Part shown: piece by piece, positions 1-6,092 of the stretch
Layout: each line of letters starts with the position of its first letter
How positions within the stretch are numbered: the stretch's first letter is position 1
NCBI GenBank assembly: GCA_009886815.1
Contig: QXYP01000087.1
Span: forward strand, 1 to 7,576
Direction of reading: 5' to 3'
DNA length: 7,576 bases
DNA from: Halieaceae bacterium
Lineage (GTDB): Bacteria; Pseudomonadota; Gammaproteobacteria; Pseudomonadales; Halieaceae
Program-made: the position numbers and the translations under genes
Notes under the pieces: generated by a model
The model's database searches: none
Told to the model about the DNA's origin: nothing
What the model saw: only the letters and a program-made list of their open reading frames with translations

Positions 1-54
1 ACCGCCGACCCTCTGCTTGTAAGGCAGATGCTCTCCCAGCTGAGCTAATCACCC
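1..54 (-). tRNA. tRNA-Val (anticodon UAC), 3' part cut by window edge
   Basis: Read on the minus strand, the sequence begins GGGTGAT (acceptor arm, from 54), continues through a D arm with AGCTCAGCTGGGAGAGC, then an anticodon arm CTGCC-TTACAAG-CAG whose loop holds TAC, and a variable region GGGTCG. It stops at the start of the T arm at the window edge. The visible 54 bases closely match the E. coli tRNA-Val(UAC) that I know. About 20 bases (T arm, acceptor 3' strand, possible CCA) lie outside. A very good promoter stands just upstream. It is transcribed divergently from queD. Valine tRNA has no G at anticodon position 34, so it is not a queuosine substrate and its nearness to queD need not be functional. 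Confidence 0.95.
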
Positions 55-63
55 CAAACCGCA

Positions 64-98
64 GCCGCGCATTATAAGTGGGTCGCCCCCGCTGTCAA
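64..98 (-). promoter_or_regulatory. Consensus sigma-70 promoter of tRNA-Val with GC-rich discriminator
   Basis: On the minus strand there is a perfect -35 TTGACA (98-93), a 16-base spacer and a perfect -10 TATAAT (76-71). The bases after the -10 read GCGCGGC. Transcription would start near 64, giving a leader of about 10 bases before the tRNA. A GC-rich discriminator of this type is known from stable-RNA promoters under stringent (ppGpp/DksA) control, so growth-rate control is inferred. Confidence 0.9.
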
Positions 99-223
99 TG
101 TTTAACGTGATTTTTCCAAAAATGTCTTTGTTGGGTGTACACTCGCGCGTCCTTTTGCGCGGCCTGTGATTTTAACGGCCAAAACCTGATTCAACGGCAA
201 CATTAAACAGATAGAGTGACACC

Positions 224-610
224 ATGGAACTATACAAAGATTTTCGATTTGAAGCCGCACACCGGCTTCCCAACGTGCCCGAGGGACATAAGTGCGCGCG
301 GCTCCATGGCCATTCGTTCTTGGTTCGCCTCACGATATCGGGTGAAGTCGATCCCCAAACTGGTTGGCTAATGGACTTTGACGATATTAAAAACGCTTTT
401 TCACCGTTGCTAGAGCAATTAGATCACTACTACCTCAACGACGTGCCGGGTCTTGAAAATCCAACCAGTGAAATTTTAGCCAAATGGATTTGGGACCGAC
501 TCAAACCCAACTTGACAGAGCTCGATTCGGTGGAAATCCGCGAAACCTGCACTGTAGGGTGCACCTATCGTGGCGTTTTAGCCAGACACGCCCTTGAAAA
601 GTGGCTATGA
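224..610 (+). CDS. queD: 6-carboxy-5,6,7,8-tetrahydropterin synthase (QueD)
   Basis: A 128-residue protein of the PTPS/QueD family, near the usual length of about 120. QueD converts 7,8-dihydroneopterin triphosphate to 6-carboxytetrahydropterin in the cytoplasm, an early step to preQ0 and tRNA queuosine. The zinc ligands are His13, His28 and His30 (AAHRL, then LHGHSF). Cys24 is the expected catalytic cysteine. Asp67-His68 (LDHYYLN) complete the catalytic site, and Glu107 (RETCT) together with the NPTSE segment (79-83) should bind the pterin. The ATG has only a weak ribosome binding site (AGAG seven bases upstream), but the protein aligns from its first residue, so the start is sound. The gene stands alone, divergent from the tRNA and convergent with the ybfF-like gene. 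In the 55-223 leader I see a GC hairpin (CGCGC 144-148 / GCGCG 157-161) and a poor -10-like TACACT (138-143) without a good -35. No other queuosine gene is in the window. Confidence 0.95.
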   Translation: MELYKDFRFEAAHRLPNVPEGHKCARLHGHSFLVRLTISGEVDPQTGWLMDFDDIKNAFSPLLEQLDHYYLNDVPGLENPTSEILAKWIWDRLKPNLTELDSVEIRETCTVGCTYRGVLARHALEKWL

Positions 611-959
611 AACCGCGACACAGCCCTTTTTGTGAGCGAGTTTTCAAAAGTTTTAAAAAAGGTATAAGAAAAAAACTATTCTTATTTTCACTTTTTGGGT
701 TGACGTCAAAAAAGCTTTATGCACACCCGCTGCGCGTTGTCTTATAACTGCAAAGTTAGGGGCCGCACTGGTAGCTCTGCTAAAGATACCGATCGTAACT
801 TGTTGTTTTATATATAATAAAAGGTATTGGTCAATTTTTAACCAATCTGAAGATTTCGTGACAGCCGTTGACTTTTTGACACCGTTGAACAAATTATCCA
901 CCAAACTATCCACAGGTTCTGTGGATCGTGTGCCCCTGTGGATGACTTTATCGCTACGG
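611..959. other. AT-rich spacer between two convergent genes, no supported gene
   Basis: This 349-base stretch separates the 3' ends of queD and the ybfF-like gene, so it needs no promoter. Bases 640-860 are clearly richer in AT than the coding sequence, with runs such as TTTTATATATAATAAAA at 806-822. Short inverted repeats are visible: ATAAGAA (664-670) with TTCTTAT (679-685), ATTGGT (826-831) with ACCAAT (841-846), and the palindrome TTGACGTCAA (700-709). A near direct repeat, GACAGCCGTTGAC (860-872) and GACACCGTTGAAC (878-890), leads into the DnaA-box-like cluster. No GC stem followed by a U-run stands out as an intrinsic terminator for either gene. Confidence 0.7.
894..945. promoter_or_regulatory. 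Cluster of four DnaA-box-like motifs, head to head
   Basis: Compared with the DnaA box TTATCCACA, the plus strand has TTATCCACC (894-902) and CTATCCACA (906-914), each with one mismatch. The minus strand has CGATCCACA (928-920, two mismatches) and TCATCCACA (945-937, one mismatch). The two inner motifs form an exact inverted repeat, ATCCACAG-GTT-CTGTGGAT (908-926). Three exact ATCCACA cores plus one near copy in 52 bases is far more than chance would give. An AT-rich segment adjoins on the left. The pattern suits a DnaA-binding locus, but no perfect box is present and dnaA or mnmG are not nearby. A hairpin of the ybfF-like transcript is the alternative; it lacks a following U-run. Confidence 0.5.
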
Positions 960-1745
960 CTAGGGAGCGTTAGAGCCCTTTAAAAACGCTAATACCTCTT
1001 CATTGAACACTTTCGGCGCTTCGACATGAAGCCAGTGCCCCGCTCCAGCCAAGGTGCTCAATCTAAAATAGGGAAACAAGCGCTCAATAACCGGCAGGTC
1101 ATCGCTCCCCACATAGTCACTGAGTGCTCCACGAAGGAACAAAGCGGGACGCTCACAGGGCGTATTTGAGGTGAGACCCAAAAGCAGCGAGGGGTAGGCT
1201 TCAGCAAGTGCTTCATGATTCAAGCGCCAGGTAAACGTCTTTGCCCCCTCTTCCCTGACTAAGCTCAACAATAAGAACTGCCTGACGCTGGGCTCTTCAA
1301 TAAAATCTTCCAACACCTTACCCGCCTGCTTTCGAGTCACGCATTCCTCAGAGGCTACCGCCCGCAGCCCCTGAAATACGGCGTCGTGGCTGGGGGCATA
1401 GTTCACCGGCGCGATATCGGCCACGACTAACCGGTTAACACGCTCTGGCCGCTGCAGCGCCAATGCCATGGCCACTTTCCCGCCTAGGGAATGACCCAGA
1501 ACGTGGGCATTTTGAAGGCCCTGTGCGGTCATCCATGCATCGAGAGCCTCGGCGTAGACATCAATCGAAGGGGCCGCACTCCAAGGAGATCTGCCGTGAT
1601 CGGGTAGGTCAACACTGTGTACCCGAAAATCGCTCTCCAGCGCTCTGGCAATGCTTTGAAGGTTGCTCCCTTGACCAAACAGTCCATGCAACAACACAAC
1701 ATCTTCACCTTCTCCCTGAACTTTCTCGAAAAGCCCCTTTCCCAT
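960..1745 (-). CDS. ybfF: Alpha/beta-hydrolase, YbfF-type esterase
   Basis: A 261-residue alpha/beta-hydrolase, close to the roughly 255 of E. coli YbfF. The oxyanion-hole motif HGLFG is at 20-24, the nucleophile elbow GHSLGG at 84-89 with Ser86, the acid probably Asp210 (RGALSDY), and the base His237 (GAGHWLH). The segments DLPDHGRS (46-53) and DIAPVNY (110-116) are typical of the YbfF subgroup. It should be a cytoplasmic esterase acting on short acyl esters or thioesters; the natural substrate is unknown. The frame is open up to 1811, but the ATG at 1745 has a near-perfect AGGAGGTGA (1758-1750) at ideal spacing, the extra 22 residues have no family counterpart, and they would overlap the divergent lipoprotein gene. 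In E. coli ybfF adjoins seqA; no seqA is seen here. Confidence 0.9.
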   Translation of the reverse strand: MGKGLFEKVQGEGEDVVLLHGLFGQGSNLQSIARALESDFRVHSVDLPDHGRSPWSAAPSIDVYAEALDAWMTAQGLQNAHVLGHSLGGKVAMALALQRPERVNRLVVADIAPVNYAPSHDAVFQGLRAVASEECVTRKQAGKVLEDFIEEPSVRQFLLLSLVREEGAKTFTWRLNHEALAEAYPSLLLGLTSNTPCERPALFLRGALSDYVGSDDLPVIERLFPYFRLSTLAGAGHWLHVEAPKVFNEEVLAFLKGSNAP

Positions 1746-1749
1746 GCAG

Positions 1750-1758
1750 TCACCTCCT
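1750..1758 (-). promoter_or_regulatory. Strong ribosome binding site that fixes the ybfF-like start
   Basis: The minus strand reads AGGAGGTGA ending four bases before the ATG at 1745-1743, with seven bases between AGGAGG and the ATG. This is nearly complete complementarity to the 16S rRNA tail and is why 1745 is chosen over the upstream ATG at 1811. Confidence 0.85.
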
Positions 1759-1796
1759 CTGCTAGCATGTCTTAAAGATTCACTAGGAATACACCC

Positions 1797-2621
1797 ATGC
1801 TTCAGCGCCAATCTCTTCGCTCACGCCCCTATGCCCCAATTACCCTTATCGCTTCTCTGATGCTCATAGCTTCTGGCTGCGGTACAACCGGGACGAGCTC
1901 GGGTTATAACGCCACAACCAACCCCAATCAGCTCAATGAGGCCATTGTCGCTGAAAAGCCCATGAAGAATGTGGTGATTGCACACGTCAATATTGGCGCA
2001 CCATCAAGAAACTACATCAAACGTTCAGAGGCTATGGTCGATGGCCGTATTGCTGAGTACCTACGGGATAACGGCTACAACATCTTACCTCAGCGCGAGT
2101 TTTCGCAGCGCTGGAACAACGCCACTTTGATCTACGGTGATCCGGTAGACCCCACAACCGGTCGAATCAATACGAAAACCTTTATCAGAATCACCCAGTC
2201 GATACGCGATGATATGCGCGAAAAAACCGATGTCGACGGCTTCATCTTCACAGACCTCATTGAGCATGATGCGGTTGTCTCCGGTGGCATGAATCATATT
2301 GCACGCTTCAACGGCGTATCCCGCAAGCCATCGCTGAAAGGCCCGGGAGATGGCGTATCTTCTGACTTCGACTGGTCCCGTCCGGTGTCTGCTGTCTCGC
2401 TGCAGATCAGTGTTTACAACATAGACCTAGATCAAGCCTTTGCGGGTTTGGGTGGCATTGATCTAACCGATGCCATCGACACGCGCTCAGGCAACGGCTG
2501 GGTTCGCCGAAAAGATATTTTGGAAAACGAAAACTACATCGATCAGGGTATTGAGCTCGCTCTACACCCATTAATCGTCATGGATAACTGGCCGGGCGCA
2601 GACCCCAGCAAGTCAAACTAA
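1797..2621 (+). CDS. Predicted outer-membrane lipoprotein of unknown function
   Basis: A 274-residue protein with a lipoprotein signal peptide: basic residues (Arg4, Arg8, Arg10), a hydrophobic stretch (15-25) and a lipobox-like IASGC ending at Cys28. The next residue is Gly rather than Asp, so sorting to the outer membrane is expected. A Ser/Thr/Asn-rich linker (30-46) precedes a globular domain. That domain appears to alternate strands and helices: strand NVVIAHVNI (58-66), helix 80-92, strand-like DGFIFTDLI (147-155) and strand AVSLQISVYNI (199-209). This resembles the LpoB/CsgG/TolB-N kind of periplasmic domain, but I do not recognise the family and the likeness is only inferred. TAGGA precedes the ATG by eight bases. 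The 51-base gap to the divergent ybfF-like start must hold both promoters; the -10-like TAGCAT (1763-1768) is the best candidate but has no good -35. Its stop overlaps that of the HupE-like gene. Confidence 0.85.
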   Translation: MLQRQSLRSRPYAPITLIASLMLIASGCGTTGTSSGYNATTNPNQLNEAIVAEKPMKNVVIAHVNIGAPSRNYIKRSEAMVDGRIAEYLRDNGYNILPQREFSQRWNNATLIYGDPVDPTTGRINTKTFIRITQSIRDDMREKTDVDGFIFTDLIEHDAVVSGGMNHIARFNGVSRKPSLKGPGDGVSSDFDWSRPVSAVSLQISVYNIDLDQAFAGLGGIDLTDAIDTRSGNGWVRRKDILENENYIDQGIELALHPLIVMDNWPGADPSKSN

Positions 2622-3595
2622 CTCAGCGCTTCTAAACCTCGCTCAATACACCACATAGCACTGAGCACCCCAAGCACCAAAACCGGGAGCTGTAATACAA
2701 CCGCCGGGGGGTGCGCTATCAAGCGCCGGAACAACATTCCAAGGCCTAGCAGCACAGCTATGAACGCCAGCTGGCCAAATTCAATACCCACATTAAAGAA
2801 AAGCAGTGCGAGTGGAAGGTTTGCCTGGGGCAAGCCTGTATCCGCCAACGCTCCAGCGAAGCCCATACCGTGAAGCAATCCGAAAAGGCCCGCCAGCCAC
2901 CAAGGCTGGCGCCACAGCCATGACTGGCCACCCTCGCGGGTGAGTTCCAGCGCTAAAACAAATATCGAAAGGGCAATGAGAAACTCAATAAAGGCAACGG
3001 GATAATCAAAAACACCCAAGGTCACCATAGCTAAGGTAATACTGTGACCCACTGTAAACGCGGTAATTGTCCAGACGAGCCGACGCCCACCCCCCACCAG
3101 CAACAGCAAGCCAAGCACGAACAGCAAATGGTCTATACCGGCCCAAATATGCTCCGCGCCCAGTACCGTGTAGCGCCCCACCACCTGCCAACGGTCAGGT
3201 TCTGCAGGCACCACAAATATCGACGCATCAGCCGTTAACACCGCCTGGTGGTCAATGCCATCCGCAAGGGCCACATTCAACATAACAGAGCTCTGGTTGG
3301 GCCCCAAACCCGCGACACCTATCGACTGGCCAATTAAGCCGCCAGGGCACTGATAAGTGCTTTGGCGCAACTTGCCTGTGCCCTCACGAATCCAGGGTGA
3401 CTCCTCAGCCAGTGTGCACACATCGGGCAAAATAGGCGTCATAGCAACGTCGCTGACCTGTTGTATCGGTGTTTTCCATGTCACTGCATAGGTATCGCTA
3501 CCCGATGTTTTAATTTGCAAAAGCGACGGGGCAAAACGGTGCGCGTCTGCGGATACTGAAAATAATATTAGTGCCCAAAGCAGCAGAGGTCTCAT
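2618..3595 (-). CDS. HupE/UreJ-like integral membrane protein
   Basis: A 325-residue protein matching the second HupE/UreJ family. A signal peptide (1-18, SADA before the likely cut) leads to a periplasmic domain (19-140) that begins HRFAPS and has two cysteines (60 and 83) that could pair. About six membrane segments follow (roughly 150-168, 173-195, 200-216, 233-250, 262-288, 300-318). Conserved polar residues in or near the membrane are His149, Asp155-His156 (GIDHLLFVLGLLL), His184 (FTVGHSITL), His242 (LFGLLHGMGFA) and Glu272 (FNVGIEFGQL), the expected metal-handling residues. Relatives HupE and UreJ carry nickel; the metal here is not shown, and no hydrogenase or urease gene is in view. 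The ATG overlaps the upstream stop by four bases (ATGA) with GAGGTGA ahead of it, so translation is probably coupled to the parvulin-like gene. Confidence 0.88.
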   Translation of the reverse strand: MRPLLLWALILFSVSADAHRFAPSLLQIKTSGSDTYAVTWKTPIQQVSDVAMTPILPDVCTLAEESPWIREGTGKLRQSTYQCPGGLIGQSIGVAGLGPNQSSVMLNVALADGIDHQAVLTADASIFVVPAEPDRWQVVGRYTVLGAEHIWAGIDHLLFVLGLLLLVGGGRRLVWTITAFTVGHSITLAMVTLGVFDYPVAFIEFLIALSIFVLALELTREGGQSWLWRQPWWLAGLFGLLHGMGFAGALADTGLPQANLPLALLFFNVGIEFGQLAFIAVLLGLGMLFRRLIAHPPAVVLQLPVLVLGVLSAMWCIERGLEALS

Positions 3596-4545
3596 CGTCG
3601 TCTCACCTCATACCCTGCCATGAACTTCGTTACCGCAGCATCAACGGCCTGTTTCTCTGCCTCGGTCTTTAAATCCCAGCGCAACTTGTCGGCAACTTCA
3701 TCAAGGCGCTGATCGCGCTCGGGTGTATATGACTCCAGGTAAACAAGGTGCTGACCATAAACTGAAGCGATGGGCCCCACCCAAGTGTTTAATGTTTGAT
3801 CAGATATCGTGCCTTGAAGCGCAGCCACAAACTCTCGTCCCAACCGCGAATTCACTTCCAGCCAGCTCAAGTTCGTAAAGTGAAACCCCGAAAGAAACGC
3901 TTTCCCCAAGCGAATCGCTTCAGGTGGCAGCAGGGCCTCCGCCTTAATCCGCTCGAGCACCGTTGTCCCTGCGAGTGGAGACACCTCGCCTAAAAATACA
4001 TGACTAAAGCTCACCCTTGCCGGTTCTCGAAAATCCCCAGTCCCAGCCTTAAATGCAGCCTCCAGCGCCACATCAGAGGGCTCAGTGAGTCCCGCCGCTG
4101 AAATTATCAACTGCGTCATGACCTGCAATAACCGCCTTCGTATCACTTCGTCGGTCAAATGCATATTGAGCTCACGCCCTTGCTCGACCAACGTCGCATT
4201 GTCTAGCAGACTCTCCGGGCTGAGAAAGCGCATATTGCGAACAATGCGCTGGTCAATAACCGGGTCTAGCAAATGCAGACGCCGATTCAGTGCTTCACGA
4301 AATAACAGTTCGTCACGGAGTTCCAGATCAACAAAACGTTCCATATCGGCGGCAGTAGGCTGCCCCCCCACCAGTTTGGCGTAACTGTCAGCCATGACCG
4401 TTAATCGCGTCGCATTAGGCGGCCCTAAAATGGGTTTGGGTTCAGGATATAACGCCGTCAGTCCTGCATATAAAACAGCGCCCAGCAGCAGAAAGTGCAG
4501 CCAGACGGGTCCGGGAAAAATCCGCTTGGTAATAAAGTGACTCAT
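3592..4545 (-). CDS. Membrane-anchored parvulin-like (PpiC/SurA-type) protein
   Basis: A 317-residue protein with one N-terminal membrane segment (about 14-33) and no cleavage signal, so the rest should be periplasmic. Residues 45-150 are helical and charged and resemble the chaperone-like region that precedes parvulin domains (ELRDELLFREALNR, then LDPVIDQRIVRNMRFL at 93-108). The putative rotamase domain (about 175-273) opens with RVSFSHVFL and closes with YGQHLVYLES, where parvulins have a GYH motif. The middle keeps only a trace (LSWLEVNSRLGREF, 226-239) of the usual glycine-rich GW segment, so isomerase activity is uncertain and it may act as a chaperone. It starts nine bases after the crotonase stop behind a modest GAAG site and overlaps the HupE-like gene by four bases, which suggests it helps fold or serve that membrane protein. 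Confidence 0.8.
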   Translation of the reverse strand: MSHFITKRIFPGPVWLHFLLLGAVLYAGLTALYPEPKPILGPPNATRLTVMADSYAKLVGGQPTAADMERFVDLELRDELLFREALNRRLHLLDPVIDQRIVRNMRFLSPESLLDNATLVEQGRELNMHLTDEVIRRRLLQVMTQLIISAAGLTEPSDVALEAAFKAGTGDFREPARVSFSHVFLGEVSPLAGTTVLERIKAEALLPPEAIRLGKAFLSGFHFTNLSWLEVNSRLGREFVAALQGTISDQTLNTWVGPIASVYGQHLVYLESYTPERDQRLDEVADKLRWDLKTEAEKQAVDAAVTKFMAGYEVRRR

Positions 4546-4554
4546 GAAAGATCT

Positions 4555-5373
4555 TCAGTCCAAAAACTTGGGGAGGCGCTTCTCTAGCTTAGCCGTCATG
4601 GCTTCTTCAACGTCGATCTTGCTCATCATAGCCGCATTCCAAAGCGCCACATATTCAAGACCATCCTCGACCGTATGGTCTCGCGCATAGTTAAGGACTC
4701 GCTTGGTACCGCGCACGCCCAGCGGCGTCTTTTCAGCAAGTTGACGAGCAATATCCCGCACGCCGGTCATTAAGGCCTCTCGGTCTGCGTAAACACGTGT
4801 AATGAACCCGCTTTCCTTAGCTTCCTCAGCATCCATATAGCGACCTGTGAGAGCTAGCTCTCGAACCAAACCATCGGGCATGAGGCCGGGTAGGTTTTGA
4901 AGGGTACCCACGTCGGCCACAATACCAATATCGATTTCTTTAACGCAAAATTTTGTCTCAGCCGCGCAGTAGCGCATATCGGCATAACAAATCATGTCGA
5001 TGGCAGCCCCAATACAAGCCCCATGAGTGGCTGCAAGCACTGGCTTTCTACAGATGCGCAATGACTGCAAGTTACGCTGCAACCCTTGAACGTGCTCAAC
5101 AAACGCCTCGTTGGCTCGGGAGGGGTCTTCGTGAACCGTGGCCATGCCGGCAAACATCGAAAGATCGATTCCCGCGCAAAAATGTTTGCCCTCCCCGCTT
5201 AGGATAACCGCCCTCACTTCAGCCGTGCGATCAGCCCACTCAAATGCCGCTTGTAGCTCAACCCACATTGGCTGATTTACGGCGTTGGCACTATCGGGTC
5301 GGTTCAATTTTATGTCGAGAATATGATCCTCGAGATGCAGCGCTAAAGTTTCCGTGGAAGGCAAGTCTGACAC
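4555..5373 (-). CDS. Crotonase-family delta(3,5)-delta(2,4)-dienoyl-CoA isomerase-like enzyme
   Basis: A 272-residue enoyl-CoA hydratase/isomerase fold protein, annotated from a GTG at 5373. The oxyanion-hole segments are FCAGIDL (65-71) and HGACIGAAID (117-126). The three acids of mammalian ECH1 (Asp176, Glu196, Asp204) are matched by Asp126, Glu146 (VKEIDIG) and Asp154 (VADVGTLQ), with the same spacings of 20 and 8, and the following LPGLMP...VRELALTGR also matches that subgroup. This supports isomerisation of 3,5-dienoyl-CoA to 2,4-dienoyl-CoA in breakdown of unsaturated fatty acids. The frame is open to an ATG at 5436, but the GTG has GGAG seven bases upstream and the extra 21 basic residues have no family counterpart; a candidate promoter also lies inside that extension. 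It heads the tight unit with the parvulin-like and HupE-like genes. A plain enoyl-CoA hydratase is less likely given the residues. Confidence 0.87.
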   Translation of the reverse strand: MSDLPSTETLALHLEDHILDIKLNRPDSANAVNQPMWVELQAAFEWADRTAEVRAVILSGEGKHFCAGIDLSMFAGMATVHEDPSRANEAFVEHVQGLQRNLQSLRICRKPVLAATHGACIGAAIDMICYADMRYCAAETKFCVKEIDIGIVADVGTLQNLPGLMPDGLVRELALTGRYMDAEEAKESGFITRVYADREALMTGVRDIARQLAEKTPLGVRGTKRVLNYARDHTVEDGLEYVALWNAAMMSKIDVEEAMTAKLEKRLPKFLD

Positions 5374-5422
5374 GTTAGATCTCCGGTAATTTCGAGGTTT
5401 ACGGCTCGATAAGGCGGCGCAA

Positions 5423-5452
5423 ATATTACGCCTCAAAATCAGCCGATAGCAA
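5423..5452 (-). promoter_or_regulatory. Candidate promoter of the crotonase unit
   Basis: On the minus strand TTGCTA (5452-5447) and TAATAT (5428-5423) are separated by 18 bases. Transcription would begin near 5416, leaving a leader of about 40 bases before the GTG at 5373. Each hexamer matches consensus at four positions or so; it is the best pair in the 104-base gap between the nitroreductase and the crotonase. Confidence 0.4.
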
Positions 5453-5462
5453 GCCTAAGATT

Positions 5463-5481
5463 TTGACACCATTAATGTCAA
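5463..5481. repeat. Inverted repeat TTGACA-N7-TGTCAA upstream of the crotonase promoter
   Basis: Perfect 6-base arms (5463-5468 and 5476-5481) surround a 7-base centre. The repeat covers the nitroreductase stop codon and lies just upstream of the candidate crotonase -35. The size and symmetry fit a dimeric repressor or activator site; no U-run follows, so it is not a good terminator. No known operator consensus was recognised. Confidence 0.4.
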
Positions 5482-6032
5482 TATAGTGAAAAACTGCCCT
5501 CAAACTCGGGCGCTGCCAAGGGTTTTGAGTCACCCTTACGGGCACCCAAATACAAGAATCCAATCACCTCATCACCGGGACTGCCCCCTAGCCCATCAAT
5601 AACAATGGCATCTTGCGCGTACCACCCGGTGCGCCACATGGTGCCAAACCCTTGTGCTTCAGCGGCTAAGGACATGCCATGCAGAGCGCAGGCTACTGCG
5701 GCGACCTGCTCAACTCTGGGAACTTTCGGATGGTCTACCGGCTTTAGCAGACCCGCAACAATAACCGGTGCGCGCAGAGGCGCCGCCCGCGCTTTTGTCA
5801 GCTCGGCTTCAGTTGCACCAGGACGGCTTAGCTTTAGGGCCTTCGTAAACAGCTCGCCCAGTGCCTCACGGCGATCGCCTTGTATTGCTAAAAAATGCCA
5901 AGGGCGGAGACGCCCGTGGTCCGGAGCCCGCAACCCGGCTTGCACAATGGCCTGCAACTGAGACGCATCGGGGCCGGGCTCCATAAGTTTGCTGTGGGAG
6001 TTACGTTCGTGCAAAGCGGTGAGAACTGACAT
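5478..6032 (-). CDS. ydjA: YdjA-type FMN-dependent nitroreductase family protein
   Basis: A 184-residue protein, the same size as E. coli YdjA (183). Family marks are visible in order: HERNSHSKL (8-16) for the FMN phosphate region, RAPDHGRLRPWHF (35-47), KARAAPLRAPVIV (80-92), HKVPRVEQ equivalent (101-109) and GFGTMWRTG (128-136), then the C-terminal GFLYLG. YdjA proteins are small homodimeric FMN oxidoreductases of the minimal nitroreductase type; the physiological substrate is unknown. E. coli YdjA has RRS where this protein has ERNS near the N-terminus, which is probably tolerated. The start has only a weak AAGG about ten bases upstream. It follows fabY by 60 bases, and no convincing promoter was seen there, so co-transcription with fabY is possible. 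An imperfect inverted repeat (6043-6064, CCTT/AAGG outer arms) lies in that gap. Confidence 0.9.
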   Translation of the reverse strand: MSVLTALHERNSHSKLMEPGPDASQLQAIVQAGLRAPDHGRLRPWHFLAIQGDRREALGELFTKALKLSRPGATEAELTKARAAPLRAPVIVAGLLKPVDHPKVPRVEQVAAVACALHGMSLAAEAQGFGTMWRTGWYAQDAIVIDGLGGSPGDEVIGFLYLGARKGDSKPLAAPEFEGSFSLY

Positions 6033-6092
6033 GTCTAAACAGCCTTAGTTTAATTACTCCAAGGATAACAGTGTCAGTGCTTCCCCCCTAAC

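Noticed and set aside
120..223. preQ1 riboswitch ahead of queD
   Set aside because: No class I aptamer pattern (short GC stem with an A-rich tail reaching the start) can be drawn; only a small GC hairpin is visible.
700..709. TTGACGTCAA palindrome as a regulator site
   Set aside because: It lies between two gene ends with no promoter to act on, and a 10-base AT-rich palindrome can arise by chance.
653..913. 86-codon minus-strand open frame in the AT-rich spacer
   Set aside because: It begins with GTG, has no ribosome binding site, shows no recognisable motif, and covers the AT-rich tract and part of the DnaA-box-like cluster. It is probably random.
908..926. Inverted repeat as an intrinsic terminator for the esterase gene
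   Set aside because: The 8-bp stem is followed by AGTTTGGT on the minus strand, not a U-run, and its repeats belong to the DnaA-box-like set.
611..959. Chromosomal replication origin (oriC)
   Set aside because: AT-rich DNA beside DnaA-box-like motifs invites this call, but no box is perfect, GATC sites are few, and dnaA, dnaN or mnmG are not adjacent. Only the motif cluster is reported.
1463..1768. Open frames overlapping the esterase gene on both strands
   Set aside because: Their products lack family motifs and lie fully within a well supported gene; the same holds for similar frames inside the HupE-like, parvulin-like, nitroreductase and fabY genes.
1746..1811. N-terminal extension of the ybfF-like protein to an ATG at 1811
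   Set aside because: It would overlap the divergent lipoprotein gene, lacks family similarity, and the ATG at 1745 has a much better ribosome binding site.
5374..5436. N-terminal extension of the crotonase to an ATG at 5436
   Set aside because: The extra residues are basic and unlike the family; the GTG at 5373 has GGAG at proper spacing and a candidate promoter falls within the extension.
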